The notes under the pieces: generated by a model
Seen by the model: the letters and a program-made list of their open reading frames with translations, nothing else
Told to the model about the DNA's origin: nothing
Databases searched by the model: none
NCBI GenBank assembly: GCA_964481395.1
Contig: CAYZYG010000013.1
Coordinates: forward strand, 4,010 to 68,009
Direction of reading: 5' to 3'
From: JBFMFH01 sp964481395
GTDB lineage: Bacteria > Acidobacteriota > Vicinamibacteria > Vicinamibacterales > JAKQTR01
Length of the DNA: 64,000 nucleotides
Part shown: positions 26,450-35,655 of the stretch, one piece after another
How the letters are laid out: every line of letters starts with the position of its first letter
How positions within the stretch are numbered: position 1 is the stretch's first letter
Translations under genes and position numbers: made by a program

Positions 26450-27513
26450 GGTGACGCTGCCTCCGAGGGCACGGCCGGAGTGACCGACGCACCTCCGGGT
26501 GCCGCGGCGCCGAGCCGCGGTGGACCGAACAGGCGCGGCAGGGTCGCGGTCGATCGGACCCAGTGCCGGTCCATGTCCGACTCGACGGAGACCCGGCGCA
26601 GGTCAAGGTCGTCCCAGTCGTCGAACCGGGTCATCCCGCCGTAGTAGCTGAAGGCGTACTGCACTCCGGCGCGACGCAGGCAGACCCGCGTGCCCTCGTC
26701 GAAACTGTCCAGGCTCCCCACCGGATAGCTGAAGACGCGCATGGGTTCTGCGAGTTCGTCGGACAGGCGCGACCCGCAGCGCGAGATTTCCTCCCATTGG
26801 CGCTCGGGTGTCAGGCGCGCCAGGACGGGATGGGTCACCGTGTGCCCGCCAATGACCATGCCCGAGGCCCGCATGTCACGGACCATGTCCCAGCTCATCC
26901 ACGTACCGCCGGCGACACCCGCGTGGCGGCCGCTGCCGGTAGCGTCGGCGAGAAAGTCGAGAAAGCCCTCCGTCGCAGCCGCGGGCATGCCCTTGAAGGC
27001 CCGGAGCAGCGCGCGAATGGCGAGAGTCCGGTCCGGATCGTCGAAGGCGATCGGACCGGGAAGCCATGCCCCCCCCTCCAGGCCGCACCGGGGGCTCCGA
27101 CGCACCATCCACGCGATCTCGTCCCACCAGGCGGGCCGTCCGTCGTCGAGAAACCCCGTGGTGATGAAGAAGGTGGCCCGCACGCCGTGCTTCCGCAGAA
27201 TCGGGAACGCCACCTCGTAGTTGTCGAGGTACCCGTCGTCGAAGGTGATGAGCACGAAGCGCCCGCGGCCCGCCTGCCGGATGGCGGGCAGGTCCTCGGG
27301 CGTCACGACCGAGAACGTGCTCGCGAGAAATCGGACCTGGTCGTCGAATCCTTCGGCATCCGCGCTCCAAAGCTCCCGGTCGTACACGCTCGCGCGGCCG
27401 TCGCCAATCCGGTGGTAGTTCAGGCACAGGACGCCGGACCAGGGCGCGACCGTGCGCAGGAGGGGCAACAGCCCGCTCGCCGAAAGGACGCGCGCAGCCA
27501 ATGCGCGCTTCAT
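26446..27513 (-). CDS. Polysaccharide deacetylase (NodB-like)
   Basis: Carbohydrate esterase 4-type protein of 355 residues that would remove N-acetyl groups from the EPS or from peptidoglycan. The NodB core has LCLNYHRIG, the metal-binding ITFDDGYLDN, FFITTGFLDDG, and later IGGHTVTHPVLARL (H-x3-H zinc site) with SYPVGSLDSF. ATG 27513 follows CTGGAGCG and overlaps the upstream stop as ATGA. Related deacetylases are regular members of exosortase-linked EPS loci. No signal peptide is evident, so the location is uncertain. Confidence 0.85.
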   Translation of the reverse strand: MKRALAARVLSASGLLPLLRTVAPWSGVLCLNYHRIGDGRASVYDRELWSADAEGFDDQVRFLASTFSVVTPEDLPAIRQAGRGRFVLITFDDGYLDNYEVAFPILRKHGVRATFFITTGFLDDGRPAWWDEIAWMVRRSPRCGLEGGAWLPGPIAFDDPDRTLAIRALLRAFKGMPAAATEGFLDFLADATGSGRHAGVAGGTWMSWDMVRDMRASGMVIGGHTVTHPVLARLTPERQWEEISRCGSRLSDELAEPMRVFSYPVGSLDSFDEGTRVCLRRAGVQYAFSYYGGMTRFDDWDDLDLRRVSVESDMDRHWVRSTATLPRLFGPPRLGAAAPGGASVTPAVPSEAASP

Positions 27514-28637
27514 GGCAACGCTCCAGCGGTTGAGAACCGGTGCCGCCTGGCGAAGCGGCCGGCCAGTTCGATGGGCCAAGACGCCGCCTCGCGAAGCGTC
27601 GCCCGCCTTACGGAGATGGCGGTGAGCCTGTTCTCCCGCGTGGCCAGCCGCTCCTTGTAGGAGGCCGCGCCTCTCAGGAAGTCGTACGCCTCGATGCCGC
27701 GGCCAGCAAGCTCACGCATGAGCAGCAGGTGCGCGGCGTTGCCGGGGCTGCGCAACCGTGCCGACTCGTGCTGTACGCCGGACTGGTAGAAGGCGAATAC
27801 CCGACCCGTGATGAAACCGTAGAGCACCGCAACGGGCGCGTTATCCAGGACGAACCGCCCAAGCACCGCGCGTCCTTCGGGCAGCCACTCCCGAATCAGC
27901 CGGCGGTGAAACTCCACGAATCGTCCCGCCGCGAACGCACCGGGTCTGCCGTCGGCTGCCCATCGTTCCTGATGGAGCCGGATGAGGTCGTCAAACGCGG
28001 CACGGCTTTCGTCGGCGGTGGCCAGTTCGAATCGGGCACCCGCGTGTTGGGCCTCTCGCAGGAGCCGGCGCGCCTGCTGTCGGCTGTTCGCCGACAGTCG
28101 CCCGAGATAGGCGTCGAAGCCTCCGGTCAGGTCGGCCACCGGGCACGCGCCACGGGCGGTCAGCCGAGCTCGCCCCGGCCTCCTCGCCGAGCCGATCAGC
28201 GCGGACGCCACCGGCAGATCCAGCAACTCGAGGCGATCCCACTCCAGCCGGTCGATCTCGCGCCAGACCAGATCGGCGCACTCGGCTTCGAATCCGGGTC
28301 GGCTGAGGAGGTCGAGGTAGTCCGGACAGGTCTCTTCGGTTTCGGACTCTCCGGTGGAGATGAACCGGAGACACCGTGCCTGCAGCCAGCCGGGCCTGCT
28401 CATGTACAGCGGAAGGGCGCCGACCAGCCTCGAATCGTGCCACATCGTGACAATCCGGAGTCCTCCGGCCCCGTACGTCTCGCCGTATTCGTCCCACCAG
28501 GTCCGCAGCCAGGCAAACTGGAGGAATGGTGACGCCTCAGCCCGGCTGCGGTGCAGCTCTTCCCACGCCGGACGCAGTCCGGCCCATCCGGCCTCGTCTG
28601 TGACGACACGGGACACGACGCGTCTCTCCGCGGCCAT
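27510..28637 (-). CDS. FemAB/BioF2-like acyltransferase (first of three GNAT-fold proteins)
   Basis: GNAT-superfamily protein of 375 residues. Blocks include SPFLQFAWLRTWWDEYGE near the N-terminus, LSANSRQQARRLLRE mid-protein and ERLATRENRLTAI near the C-terminus, the layout of CelD/BioF2-like acetyltransferases. It may transfer an acyl or aminoacyl group to a sugar of the EPS; the donor is not evident. ATG 28637 is chosen over longer in-frame starts, which run into the divergent promoter region. First gene of the leftward run ending in the flippase. Confidence 0.75.
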   Translation of the reverse strand: MAAERRVVSRVVTDEAGWAGLRPAWEELHRSRAEASPFLQFAWLRTWWDEYGETYGAGGLRIVTMWHDSRLVGALPLYMSRPGWLQARCLRFISTGESETEETCPDYLDLLSRPGFEAECADLVWREIDRLEWDRLELLDLPVASALIGSARRPGRARLTARGACPVADLTGGFDAYLGRLSANSRQQARRLLREAQHAGARFELATADESRAAFDDLIRLHQERWAADGRPGAFAAGRFVEFHRRLIREWLPEGRAVLGRFVLDNAPVAVLYGFITGRVFAFYQSGVQHESARLRSPGNAAHLLLMRELAGRGIEAYDFLRGAASYKERLATRENRLTAISVRRATLREAASWPIELAGRFARRHRFSTAGALP

Positions 28638-28812
28638 CACCGATTCGTCCCTGATGTGCGCACGACGGGCGGGCGGGCACACCGGCACACGGTCCCCATG
28701 CCGGAACTGTCGGCTGCGGCGACACCAGGCTTTAGCCGCGTCAGGCTCTGAAGCCCCGGCTCGGCGCGCGTGCGGGAGGTCTCGGCAGGACCCGGGACTG
28801 GACACTTGACCG

Positions 28813-28833
28813 CTGAGATTCGATATATCTCAG
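28813..28833. promoter_or_regulatory. Palindrome CTGAGAT-N7-ATCTCAG in a divergent promoter region
   Basis: Perfect 7-bp inverted arms with a 7-base AT-rich spacer, seven bases before the rightward start at 28839 and within the 201-bp gap to the leftward gene. TTGAC at 28806-28810 precedes it. Operator for a dimeric regulator is the likeliest reading. Confidence 0.45.
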
Positions 28834-28838
28834 AGGTG

Positions 28839-29993
28839 ATGGTGAACTCTGAGGAGTTGGCCGGTCAGGCCTCGGAGCCGCATGCGGCGATCCGGATCCG
28901 GGCCGTTGACTGCCTGGCCGTCGATGCCGCGACCATGGCGGCCTGGGCCGGGCTCGAACGCGTCGCGGTCGAACCGAACGCGTATCTCTCGCCGTACTTC
29001 GTCTTGCCTGCGGCGCGCCATCTGGAACCCGGGCGAGCTCCCTTCGTCCTGCTGGCGGAAACCGAAGACGGCGAACTGGCGGGTGTCGGCGTGTTCACGC
29101 CGCGAGGGCCGGGTACGCACTTTCCGCTGCCGCACCTGGCCGCCTACCGCTCCCGCCATTCGTACCTGACCGGCCTGCTGATCGACCAGCGGCGCGTCGA
29201 GCCGGTGGTCTCGGCCGTCTTCGACTACCTCTGCAGCCCCGGCCGTGGCTGGCACGCTGTGGCGTTCACGTGGCGCAGCGTGGACGGCCCGCTCGCGGAC
29301 GCCATGGCGGCGACGACGGCGGACCGAGGATTGCCCTGGCATGAGACGTCCGGCAGCCCGCGCGCCGTGCTGGTGCCCGCGAAGGCGGGAGGCGGGTATC
29401 TCGAGGCCGAACTCAAGAACGGGCGACTGAAGGGCCTGCGACGACAGACGCGCCGCCTGAACGAACTGGGAAACGTGGACTGGCAGGCCATTACCGGACG
29501 AGACCCGTCGCCTGCCGCGATTGAAAGCTTCCTCGATCTCGAGCACCGTGGATGGAAAGGCGCCGAAGGCACGTCCCTGCGCTCCAGGCCGGAGGACGAG
29601 GCCTTCTTCAGAGAGGTCGTGGAAGGATTCGGCCGTGAGGGGCGAGCGTGCTTCACCGAACTCCGCCTGAACGGCGTCGTGATTTCCTCCACCAGCAACT
29701 TCGTCTCCGGACGCGCGGGGTTCGCATTCAAGATCGGCTGGGACCCCGCCTACGCGAAGCTCTCACCGGGCATGCTGAACGAGATCGAGATCATCCGGCG
29801 CGCACCGGACTTGTTCGGCGGCCTCGACTATCTCGACAGCGGCGCCAGCGAAGGATCCTACCTCGACGAATTCTGGACCGGCCGCCGCCGCCTGAGCACG
29901 GGTCTGTTTCCCACGACCGCTCTCGGCCGACGGGCGCTTGCGTTCGTCGATACTGCCCGCCGCCTGAAGCGCCGCGTTCAGCTCGGCCGGTAA
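28839..29993 (+). CDS. FemAB/BioF2-like acyltransferase (second)
   Basis: Protein of 384 residues with the CelD/BioF2-like GNAT layout: YLSPYFVLPAARHL, then LKGLRRQTRRLNELGNVDW and LDLEHRGWKGAEGTSL, and the C-terminal FKIGWDPAYAKLSPGMLNEIE with YLDSGASEGSYLDEFW. The latter blocks are the most conserved part of this family. It is the only rightward gene among leftward ones between 24 and 36 kb; it ends six bases from the convergent gene at 30000. GTG 28836 is an alternative start. Role in acylating an EPS component is inferred from context. Confidence 0.75.
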   Translation: MVNSEELAGQASEPHAAIRIRAVDCLAVDAATMAAWAGLERVAVEPNAYLSPYFVLPAARHLEPGRAPFVLLAETEDGELAGVGVFTPRGPGTHFPLPHLAAYRSRHSYLTGLLIDQRRVEPVVSAVFDYLCSPGRGWHAVAFTWRSVDGPLADAMAATTADRGLPWHETSGSPRAVLVPAKAGGGYLEAELKNGRLKGLRRQTRRLNELGNVDWQAITGRDPSPAAIESFLDLEHRGWKGAEGTSLRSRPEDEAFFREVVEGFGREGRACFTELRLNGVVISSTSNFVSGRAGFAFKIGWDPAYAKLSPGMLNEIEIIRRAPDLFGGLDYLDSGASEGSYLDEFWTGRRRLSTGLFPTTALGRRALAFVDTARRLKRRVQLGR

Positions 29994-29999
29994 GCCTCA

Positions 30000-31070
30000 T
30001 CACCGTTCGAGGACGGTCGTCGGAGTCACCACCCTGAACCCTTGAAGCCCACGGGTCTCGTGTCGCCGCAGAAGGTCATCGACAGCACGGTCGAGACCGA
30101 CAGACGGCTCCGGAAGCCCGACGACGCCCTCCAGGCCGCGCGCACCGTAGGCGACCATTGGATTGGCCTCGAAGAAGCGGGCGGAGGTGCCGGATGGGCC
30201 TGCGTGGAACAGGTACACCCAGGTGGCCGCTTCTTCGTCGGGCATGACGGCGGCGCCCCACTCCCGTTTGTGGCGGAACACGCCGTCGTTCAGGAACGGC
30301 GCACTGAGCATGGTGTCGACGGCGCGGAGCCCGGTGGCCTGGGCGTACCGGAGCTGGAAGTAGTACAGAGCCGTCTGCGCGCCTCCCTCGACGTGCGCCT
30401 CGTCGCCGTCCAGGACTCCGGTTCGCCTGAAACGCAGCATGCCGTCCTCGACAAGGCACAGGGCTCCCGCAACGGGCTCGTCGCCTCTGGTCACGAAGAC
30501 CAGGAGGCCACGTTCGAAGAACGCCTTCATTTCGCGGTAGGGATCGATGGACGCCAGATCGCCGTAACGCCGCCTGATATGTGGCACGAACATGCGGTGA
30601 TAGAAGAAGTCGAAGTCGGCGGGGTCCCGCGACATCCGGTGGGCGAGTCCTGACTTCTCCTCGAACCCGTTCGAGATCTGCCGCTTCTTCTTGCCGAACG
30701 TCGCTCGCACGTCTTCCCACGTTCCCGACGTGTCGATGACCTGCCGAATACCATCGGTCGTGCGGTAGTCGTAGAGCCCGCGGAAGATGCGCTCGTACGC
30801 GCGGGGCAGGACGGCCACGCAGAGATCGCACAGGGCGGGCCGCCGGGCGAGCAGATGGCGCAGCCGGAGGATGGGGATGCGTCGCTTCATGAGCACGGCC
30901 GGCGGCTGCTCGAAAATCCGCCCATTGACGTACTCGCCGAACGGCGTGTTGTCGACGAAGAGGAACCTGAATGGTTCTCCGGATCCCTTCAACCGTCCCT
31001 CGACCAGGGTGGCATGAGAGAACGCCATCGCCACGGCCGGGTACACCACACGCTTGAGCCGCCGCATCAT
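30000..31070 (-). CDS. GNAT-fold protein, FemAB-like (third)
   Basis: A 356-residue protein related in fold to the two preceding ones. The central block TFGKKKRQISNGFEEKSGL and the C-terminal pair GGAQTALYYFQLRYAQATGLRAVD and FRHKREWGA match the acetyl-acceptor half of FemAB/BioF2-like proteins. The N-terminal third (residues 1-120) is distinct and of unknown role. It begins 13 bases after the asparagine-synthase-like gene with GAGGGG upstream, so it belongs to that leftward operon. Substrate unknown. Confidence 0.62.
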   Translation of the reverse strand: MMRRLKRVVYPAVAMAFSHATLVEGRLKGSGEPFRFLFVDNTPFGEYVNGRIFEQPPAVLMKRRIPILRLRHLLARRPALCDLCVAVLPRAYERIFRGLYDYRTTDGIRQVIDTSGTWEDVRATFGKKKRQISNGFEEKSGLAHRMSRDPADFDFFYHRMFVPHIRRRYGDLASIDPYREMKAFFERGLLVFVTRGDEPVAGALCLVEDGMLRFRRTGVLDGDEAHVEGGAQTALYYFQLRYAQATGLRAVDTMLSAPFLNDGVFRHKREWGAAVMPDEEAATWVYLFHAGPSGTSARFFEANPMVAYGARGLEGVVGLPEPSVGLDRAVDDLLRRHETRGLQGFRVVTPTTVLER

Positions 31071-31083
31071 GCCCAGGTCCCCC

Positions 31084-32616
31084 TCACCGGAACACCATGC
31101 GGCGCCCGAGTGCCATCAGACGCTGAGGAACGCGGTCGGGGATGTGCAAGGCGGCGAGTGCCCGGCGAACGATTCGCCTCGCCCGTCGTTCCTCGGCGGG
31201 ATTGACCGGGATTCCCAGCGTCTCCCGCCACAGCCGCTCGATCAGGGTTCTGAAGAGCGTGAATTCGGGGCCGCGCCGATCCCGCTCGTCGACCGACAGC
31301 ATCGTGGCGAGCAGGGCCCTGCAGTTCAGCGGGGCGAACGTCTCCTGGACGATGTCGTACTGGGCCCGGATGAGGGCCTGCTTCTTGCCGACGAACTGCT
31401 CCCAGCAGAAGAGGTCCAGCGGGTGGACGTTGCGTGGTTGCGCCGTCGCCAGCCATCGCTCGAATGCCCGCATCTGGAAGGGATGGCTCACCCCGGCACA
31501 CAGGGCGGCGAGATCCCGCGCCGACACCTCCGCCGTTCCGGCTGCCGGCAGACGGTAGTAGGCCTTGACGATCTCGGCGACGTCGCCGGTGACGCAGACG
31601 CGCTCCGGCGGGTACTGTTCGTAGAGCCCCTGCGCGTCGGCGCAGTACGTATCTCGCGAGGCTGCCACGTTGCGCTGGTAGATGTCCTTGAACGCGTCGT
31701 TCGCTTTCGACGGGTAGCTGACCGTGTGGTGATCGAGCCCCAGACGTTTCAGCAGCGCGGCTGGCACACGCACGTCACGAGAATGCTCCGCGCGCGGGTA
31801 CAGCAGCGTGAAGCAGTACAGATCGTCCTTGACGTCCCGGCTGAGGGCGAGCATCAGCCGGCTGTCCCACCCGGCCGTCATCGACAGCGCGAGCGGGAAG
31901 CGCTGGCGCGCGCTGCGCATGAGCCCTTGAAGGATCCGAAGGCTGTCCTCGACGGCGACGGCGAGGGGGACGGCTGGCAGATCCGTGTCGGGCCAGTATC
32001 TGTGGACGTCACCGGTCCGCAGATCCAGGGCGTGGTTCGGCAGCAGGCATCTCACCTCTTGGAACAGGGACGTGTCGCCCGGCGTCCAGTACACGTCGCA
32101 GTCGTCGTGTTCCTGTGCGTCGAAGTAGGCGCGCGCGCCTTCGTCCCTGGGCAGGCCGAGCGGCTCCGCGACCAGCAGCGGCCGCGACGCGCACCTCGTC
32201 TCGCCCCGCACCCGGTCGCGGGCGTAGTAGACGCTTCGCTGGCCGGCTGCGTCGTGGAGCACCTGCGTGTCTCGGCCGTCGTGCACGACCAGCACCCAGC
32301 GCCCGCCCAGATCGGCCGTGTGCCTCCAGAACGTGGCGCACGTGTCGAGCGCCTGAAGCAGCCGGCCGACAATCTCCGAGTTCCCCGCTTGCGGTCTCTC
32401 GGGATCCAGCATGTACCCGGCGAGCGTGACGGACTTGGCGGCAGTGGTGGCCTGGCAGACGTCGAGGTCCGGGTGGGCGGCGAGCTGCCACTGTTCCGCG
32501 ATGGTCAACCGCGTCCACGAGACCGGCACCTCGGCCCCGGGAGGCCCCAGGACGAACTGGCGCCGGAACGACAGGCGCTGAAGCGCGGCGGCGCTGTAGT
32601 CAGCCCGCCCGCTCAT
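31084..32616 (-). CDS. Asparagine synthase-like amide-forming enzyme lacking the glutaminase Cys
   Basis: A 510-residue protein. The C-terminal half is an asparagine-synthase PP-loop ATPase domain: SMTAGWDSRLMLALS binds pyrophosphate and AMP, and YPSKANDAFKDIY follows. The N-terminal half has the glutamine-amidotransferase-like fold (GGRWVLVVHDGRDTQVLHDAAG), but the protein does not begin Met-Cys and no N-terminal Cys is seen, so ammonia from glutamine is unlikely. Beta-lactam synthetase and some tailoring enzymes share this state. Amide or ester activation of an EPS sugar acid is a reasonable guess. ATG 32616 overlaps the upstream stop by 17 bases. Confidence 0.75.
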   Translation of the reverse strand: MSGRADYSAAALQRLSFRRQFVLGPPGAEVPVSWTRLTIAEQWQLAAHPDLDVCQATTAAKSVTLAGYMLDPERPQAGNSEIVGRLLQALDTCATFWRHTADLGGRWVLVVHDGRDTQVLHDAAGQRSVYYARDRVRGETRCASRPLLVAEPLGLPRDEGARAYFDAQEHDDCDVYWTPGDTSLFQEVRCLLPNHALDLRTGDVHRYWPDTDLPAVPLAVAVEDSLRILQGLMRSARQRFPLALSMTAGWDSRLMLALSRDVKDDLYCFTLLYPRAEHSRDVRVPAALLKRLGLDHHTVSYPSKANDAFKDIYQRNVAASRDTYCADAQGLYEQYPPERVCVTGDVAEIVKAYYRLPAAGTAEVSARDLAALCAGVSHPFQMRAFERWLATAQPRNVHPLDLFCWEQFVGKKQALIRAQYDIVQETFAPLNCRALLATMLSVDERDRRGPEFTLFRTLIERLWRETLGIPVNPAEERRARRIVRRALAALHIPDRVPQRLMALGRRMVFR

Positions 32617-33247
32617 TCTCGTCCTCGCGCCCGGCACGCTCCCCGAACCGGGCCCGTCTGTAGGTGAACCATTGCGTTCCCGTATGACACAACAGCGCCA
32701 TCCGCTCCGGGACGAACTCGAACGCCCCGGTCGGAGCGGTGAACGCACAACGCGCCCGCGCCAGGTCCTGTCGCGAGAGGCCGTACGCAATCGTGACGTG
32801 GAAGTGGAATTCGGGTCCCTCGATGTCGTAGGGCTGCACCCCGTATCCACTGGACAGGTCACGCAGGACGCGCTGCCTGAGCGCTTCGAGAGCAGGGTTG
32901 GCCTCGACGTCGAGGAACATGACCCCCTCGTCGAAGAACCCAACGTCGCCGATCCGGATCCCGAATGGCTCCACCTCGCGGCACAGCAGGTCGAGATGGG
33001 CGCCGAGCGGCTCGAGGACGGCGCTCTTGAAGCTCAGCTTCAGCGTGATGTGCGGCGTCTCCGGCAGATGGGGCTCCGTCCCGCACGCCTCCAGCAGCCG
33101 GACCTGCATTCGGCTGACGGCATTCTGGACCCGCTCCCCGACCGGCAGCACGTAGGCGACCTCGATGGTGCGCCTCCCTGTCGCCCTGGCGCCCGCGGCG
33201 CTGAGGAGACGGCGGTAAATTCGGCGATGGAGGCCGTCAACGGACAT
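32600..33247 (-). CDS. 2H phosphoesterase / 2'-5' RNA ligase-like protein
   Basis: A 215-residue member of the 2H superfamily. Two HxT motifs are visible: PHITLKL (about residue 65) and FHVTIAYG (about residue 148), which form the active site of cyclic phosphodiesterases and LigT-type RNA ligases. The family acts on 2',3'-cyclic phosphates or 2'-5' bonds. Its presence in an EPS operon is odd, and its partner here could be a cyclic phosphate on a sugar or nucleotide. ATG 33247 (MSVDGLHRRI) is preferred to the longer frame. The stop overlaps the next start. Confidence 0.75.
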   Translation of the reverse strand: MSVDGLHRRIYRRLLSAAGARATGRRTIEVAYVLPVGERVQNAVSRMQVRLLEACGTEPHLPETPHITLKLSFKSAVLEPLGAHLDLLCREVEPFGIRIGDVGFFDEGVMFLDVEANPALEALRQRVLRDLSSGYGVQPYDIEGPEFHFHVTIAYGLSRQDLARARCAFTAPTGAFEFVPERMALLCHTGTQWFTYRRARFGERAGREDENERAG

Positions 33248-33367
33248 GGTTAGCCTGTCAGGGGCCCGGCCCCGCGACCGGACGCCGCAGCAAATCGCGG
33301 GCGCACGTCTGGCCTCGAGGCCTCCCAAAGAGCAGTGTCGGCAGGAGCGGCCGGAAAGGATAGGGAC

Positions 33368-34507
33368 TCAGCGCGACGGGCGCTCCGCCACAGGCGGAGG
33401 CGCGTACCGGTAGTCGCGGTAGTCTCCCGGGTTCCCGCACAGTCCGTCCTCGGCCGCGTGAATGATGTTCACCATCTCGCGCGCCGTCACGTAATGCAGG
33501 CGGACGTGTCCATCGTCGCGGAACGTTTCGGCGAGGCCCCGGTGGAACCGGGCCGTATCGTCTCCGAGCAGCATCTCGGCGTTCGCCTCCGGTGCGCCGT
33601 GCGTGTGCACCTTGACGAACAGCCAGTCCGGACGGCCCGCAACGGTGATCCCGCAGGACAGCCAATCCTCGAACCGACCCGGCGTCGGCGGGTCGCCGGC
33701 GTGCAGGGATCCGTTCTCGACCCGCGGGACCAGCCCGCGGCGCCGGCCCCGCCAGCTCGGACGCAGCGGTCCCTGCACCAGCAGCAGGTCCCGGTCCGAC
33801 GACGGCCGGCCGACAGCGGCCCGCGGCCCGCTGTCGTGGGCCTTCGGCCCGCGGGGCGCGCCCGCCGCGTAGTAGATGCGGTTGACGGTCCGGGTCTGCG
33901 CCGGGGACGGCGCCGCCGGAAGCGTGAAGTCCGCGTAGCACCCCGTGTCGCGCAGGACGGCCAGCTCGTCGTCCACACCGCACCAGCGGCCATCCGGCAG
34001 TGCGTTGCTCAGCGACCAGTTCCCGTGGATGAACCCGTATCGGACGGCTCCCGACGGGTCCGAGGGCAGGAGACCGTGCCGGTCCCGCAGGCAGGCGGTG
34101 AACGTCTCGATCTGGCGGCGCAGGCCTTCGGCCGTGTCCCGGTCGTGGTGCAGGTGGACCTCAACCTCGCCGAATCCGCCGGCGCACAGCGCCGCCAGCG
34201 GATCGAGGAGGTCCGGCTGGTACTGCTCGATCGGGTAGAAGAAGGTGTGCTGGGGGTGCCGGCCGTCCGCATCGACGAACGCCGACGCGAGTTTCGGGTA
34301 CCGATCCGCCCAGGCGGCGACCCGGCTTCGGCCGAGGTCGGCGGATGCCCCGCCGTGCAGCGGCTCGTAGTGGTCGGCCACGGCGAGTAGTACGTGGACC
34401 ACACCCTGGCGGGCGCGGGCTTCCCGTCGCGCGCGGAGCAGAGAACCCAGGCTGGCGGTCAGCCAGATCTCTGCGTGTCTCGGCAGCGCCATCGGCACAG
34501 CCTTCAT
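33368..34507 (-). CDS. NodB-like conserved protein of EPS loci
   Basis: A 379-residue protein of an uncharacterised conserved family. Blocks include VADHYEPLHGG, HTFFYPIEQYQPDLLD, the His-rich EVEVHLHHDRDTAEGL, YGFIHGNWSLSN, FTLPAAPSPAQTRTVN and FVKVHTHGAPEAN. The opening block, the Asp/His pattern and the strand order suggest a distant polysaccharide-deacetylase (CE4) fold, so a metal-dependent hydrolase is the best guess. ATG 34507 has AGGA seven bases upstream; MALP at 34492 is a second candidate. No signal peptide is seen. Confidence 0.68.
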   Translation of the reverse strand: MKAVPMALPRHAEIWLTASLGSLLRARREARARQGVVHVLLAVADHYEPLHGGASADLGRSRVAAWADRYPKLASAFVDADGRHPQHTFFYPIEQYQPDLLDPLAALCAGGFGEVEVHLHHDRDTAEGLRRQIETFTACLRDRHGLLPSDPSGAVRYGFIHGNWSLSNALPDGRWCGVDDELAVLRDTGCYADFTLPAAPSPAQTRTVNRIYYAAGAPRGPKAHDSGPRAAVGRPSSDRDLLLVQGPLRPSWRGRRRGLVPRVENGSLHAGDPPTPGRFEDWLSCGITVAGRPDWLFVKVHTHGAPEANAEMLLGDDTARFHRGLAETFRDDGHVRLHYVTAREMVNIIHAAEDGLCGNPGDYRDYRYAPPPVAERPSR

Positions 34508-34583
34508 CGGTGATCCTGAGTTCACGCGTGTCGTCCGGCCCGTGAAGGCCGACACCAAGGCCGGCCGCCCAGGCCGGCTCGGC

Positions 34584-34618
34584 CCATTCTGTCTTCCGGA
34601 TTCTGTCTCCTGAATTCC
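34584..34618. repeat. Heptamer array, ATTCTGT/CTTCCGG type
   Basis: Five 7-base units: ATTCTGT, CTTCCGG, ATTCTGT, CTCCTGA, ATTCCGG. Lies between the radical-SAM gene and the NodB-like gene. Confidence 0.75.
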
Positions 34619-34667
34619 GGACACGGCCGACCGCCCCATCCACCCGATCGCCCGCGGCCCGGTCGCA

Positions 34668-35465
34668 TCACGCCTCGCACTCGTTGGACTTGCAGTTCTG
34701 GCAGATCGGGTGCCGGAACACGCCCCGGTAGATGTCGATCCGGTCGTCGAGGAAACGCTCCGAGAACCAGATCTCCGACAGACTCTGGGTATTGACGTTC
34801 CCGTAGGTGACCGACCCGTAGTAATCGTTGTAGCAGAGGACCACGTCCCCTTTCGCATCGATCGCCACGTGGTCCATCGGGAGCCGGCAGTGCTTCGGCG
34901 CGCGCAGCACGGCATCCGCGATCTCGACGCTGCCGCCCCTGTTGGTCAGGCCGTTGAGCTGAATCGACCGCGCGCTGATCTTCGCACGCTCCTCTTCCGT
35001 GAGCTTCGTCATCAGCCGGTCGAGCGACTTCTTGATGACCGGCTCGTCGATGGTGACGCGGAAGGTGTCGACGACCGGCGCGAACGTCCGAAACAGGTCC
35101 GGCGTCAGGCGCGTCGCGTTGGTGAAAACAACGATGTTCAGATCCGGCATCTCGGCTCGAGCGAAGGTCAACAGCCCGTGCAGCCGGTCGTCCAGAAACG
35201 GTTCGTTGTAGAAGTGGGGCGACAGCGTGCCCGTGAACCCCATGCGCCTGAGGTCGAGCACGATCCGCTGCCACGTCTCCTCGCTGAGCTTGACCGCCGG
35301 CCGGGGGTCTGTGGCCACCGGGCAGGTCGGGCACTTGATGTTGCAGCGCGAGTAGGTCTCGATTTCGATCGACTTGAAGAGGCTGGTCCGGAAGTGCCGC
35401 TTCAGCAGCGGTTTCGGTTTCAGCCGCATCGGCACGCGCGACTTCAGGGTCTCGAGGGCAATCAT
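34668..35465 (-). CDS. Radical SAM protein with SPASM-type C-terminus
   Basis: Radical S-adenosylmethionine enzyme of 265 residues. The cluster motif CNIKCPTC (C-x3-C-x2-C) follows IEIETYSR near residue 36. The C-terminal Cys set (CRLPMDH, LCYN, CQNCKSNEC) would bind an auxiliary iron-sulfur cluster, as in SPASM/Twitch proteins. It is shorter than most SPASM enzymes. Leftward, upstream of the NodB-like gene, so it probably belongs to the EPS decoration genes; a sugar or peptide substrate cannot be told apart. Confidence 0.85.
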   Translation of the reverse strand: MIALETLKSRVPMRLKPKPLLKRHFRTSLFKSIEIETYSRCNIKCPTCPVATDPRPAVKLSEETWQRIVLDLRRMGFTGTLSPHFYNEPFLDDRLHGLLTFARAEMPDLNIVVFTNATRLTPDLFRTFAPVVDTFRVTIDEPVIKKSLDRLMTKLTEEERAKISARSIQLNGLTNRGGSVEIADAVLRAPKHCRLPMDHVAIDAKGDVVLCYNDYYGSVTYGNVNTQSLSEIWFSERFLDDRIDIYRGVFRHPICQNCKSNECEA

Positions 35466-35655
35466 GGCAACTCCTGTCGGGGCCGGGGGGCCAGAGCCGG
35501 ACGTGTCTGCCGCCGCGAGGGCGGGAAGCGCACGGCCCGTCGTACAGTCCGCTGGCGGACTGCTGCTCCCGACAAGTGTGGTATCGGTCAGGCTGGCCGG
35601 ATCTGCACCGGCTGCGCCGTTCTGGGAAACGGTGAGCAGGCGATCGGATGCGGTC

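Noticed and set aside
31084..32616. The asparagine-synthase-like gene as a true asnB
   Set aside because: No N-terminal Cys for glutamine hydrolysis and it lies in an EPS operon, so asparagine synthesis is unlikely.
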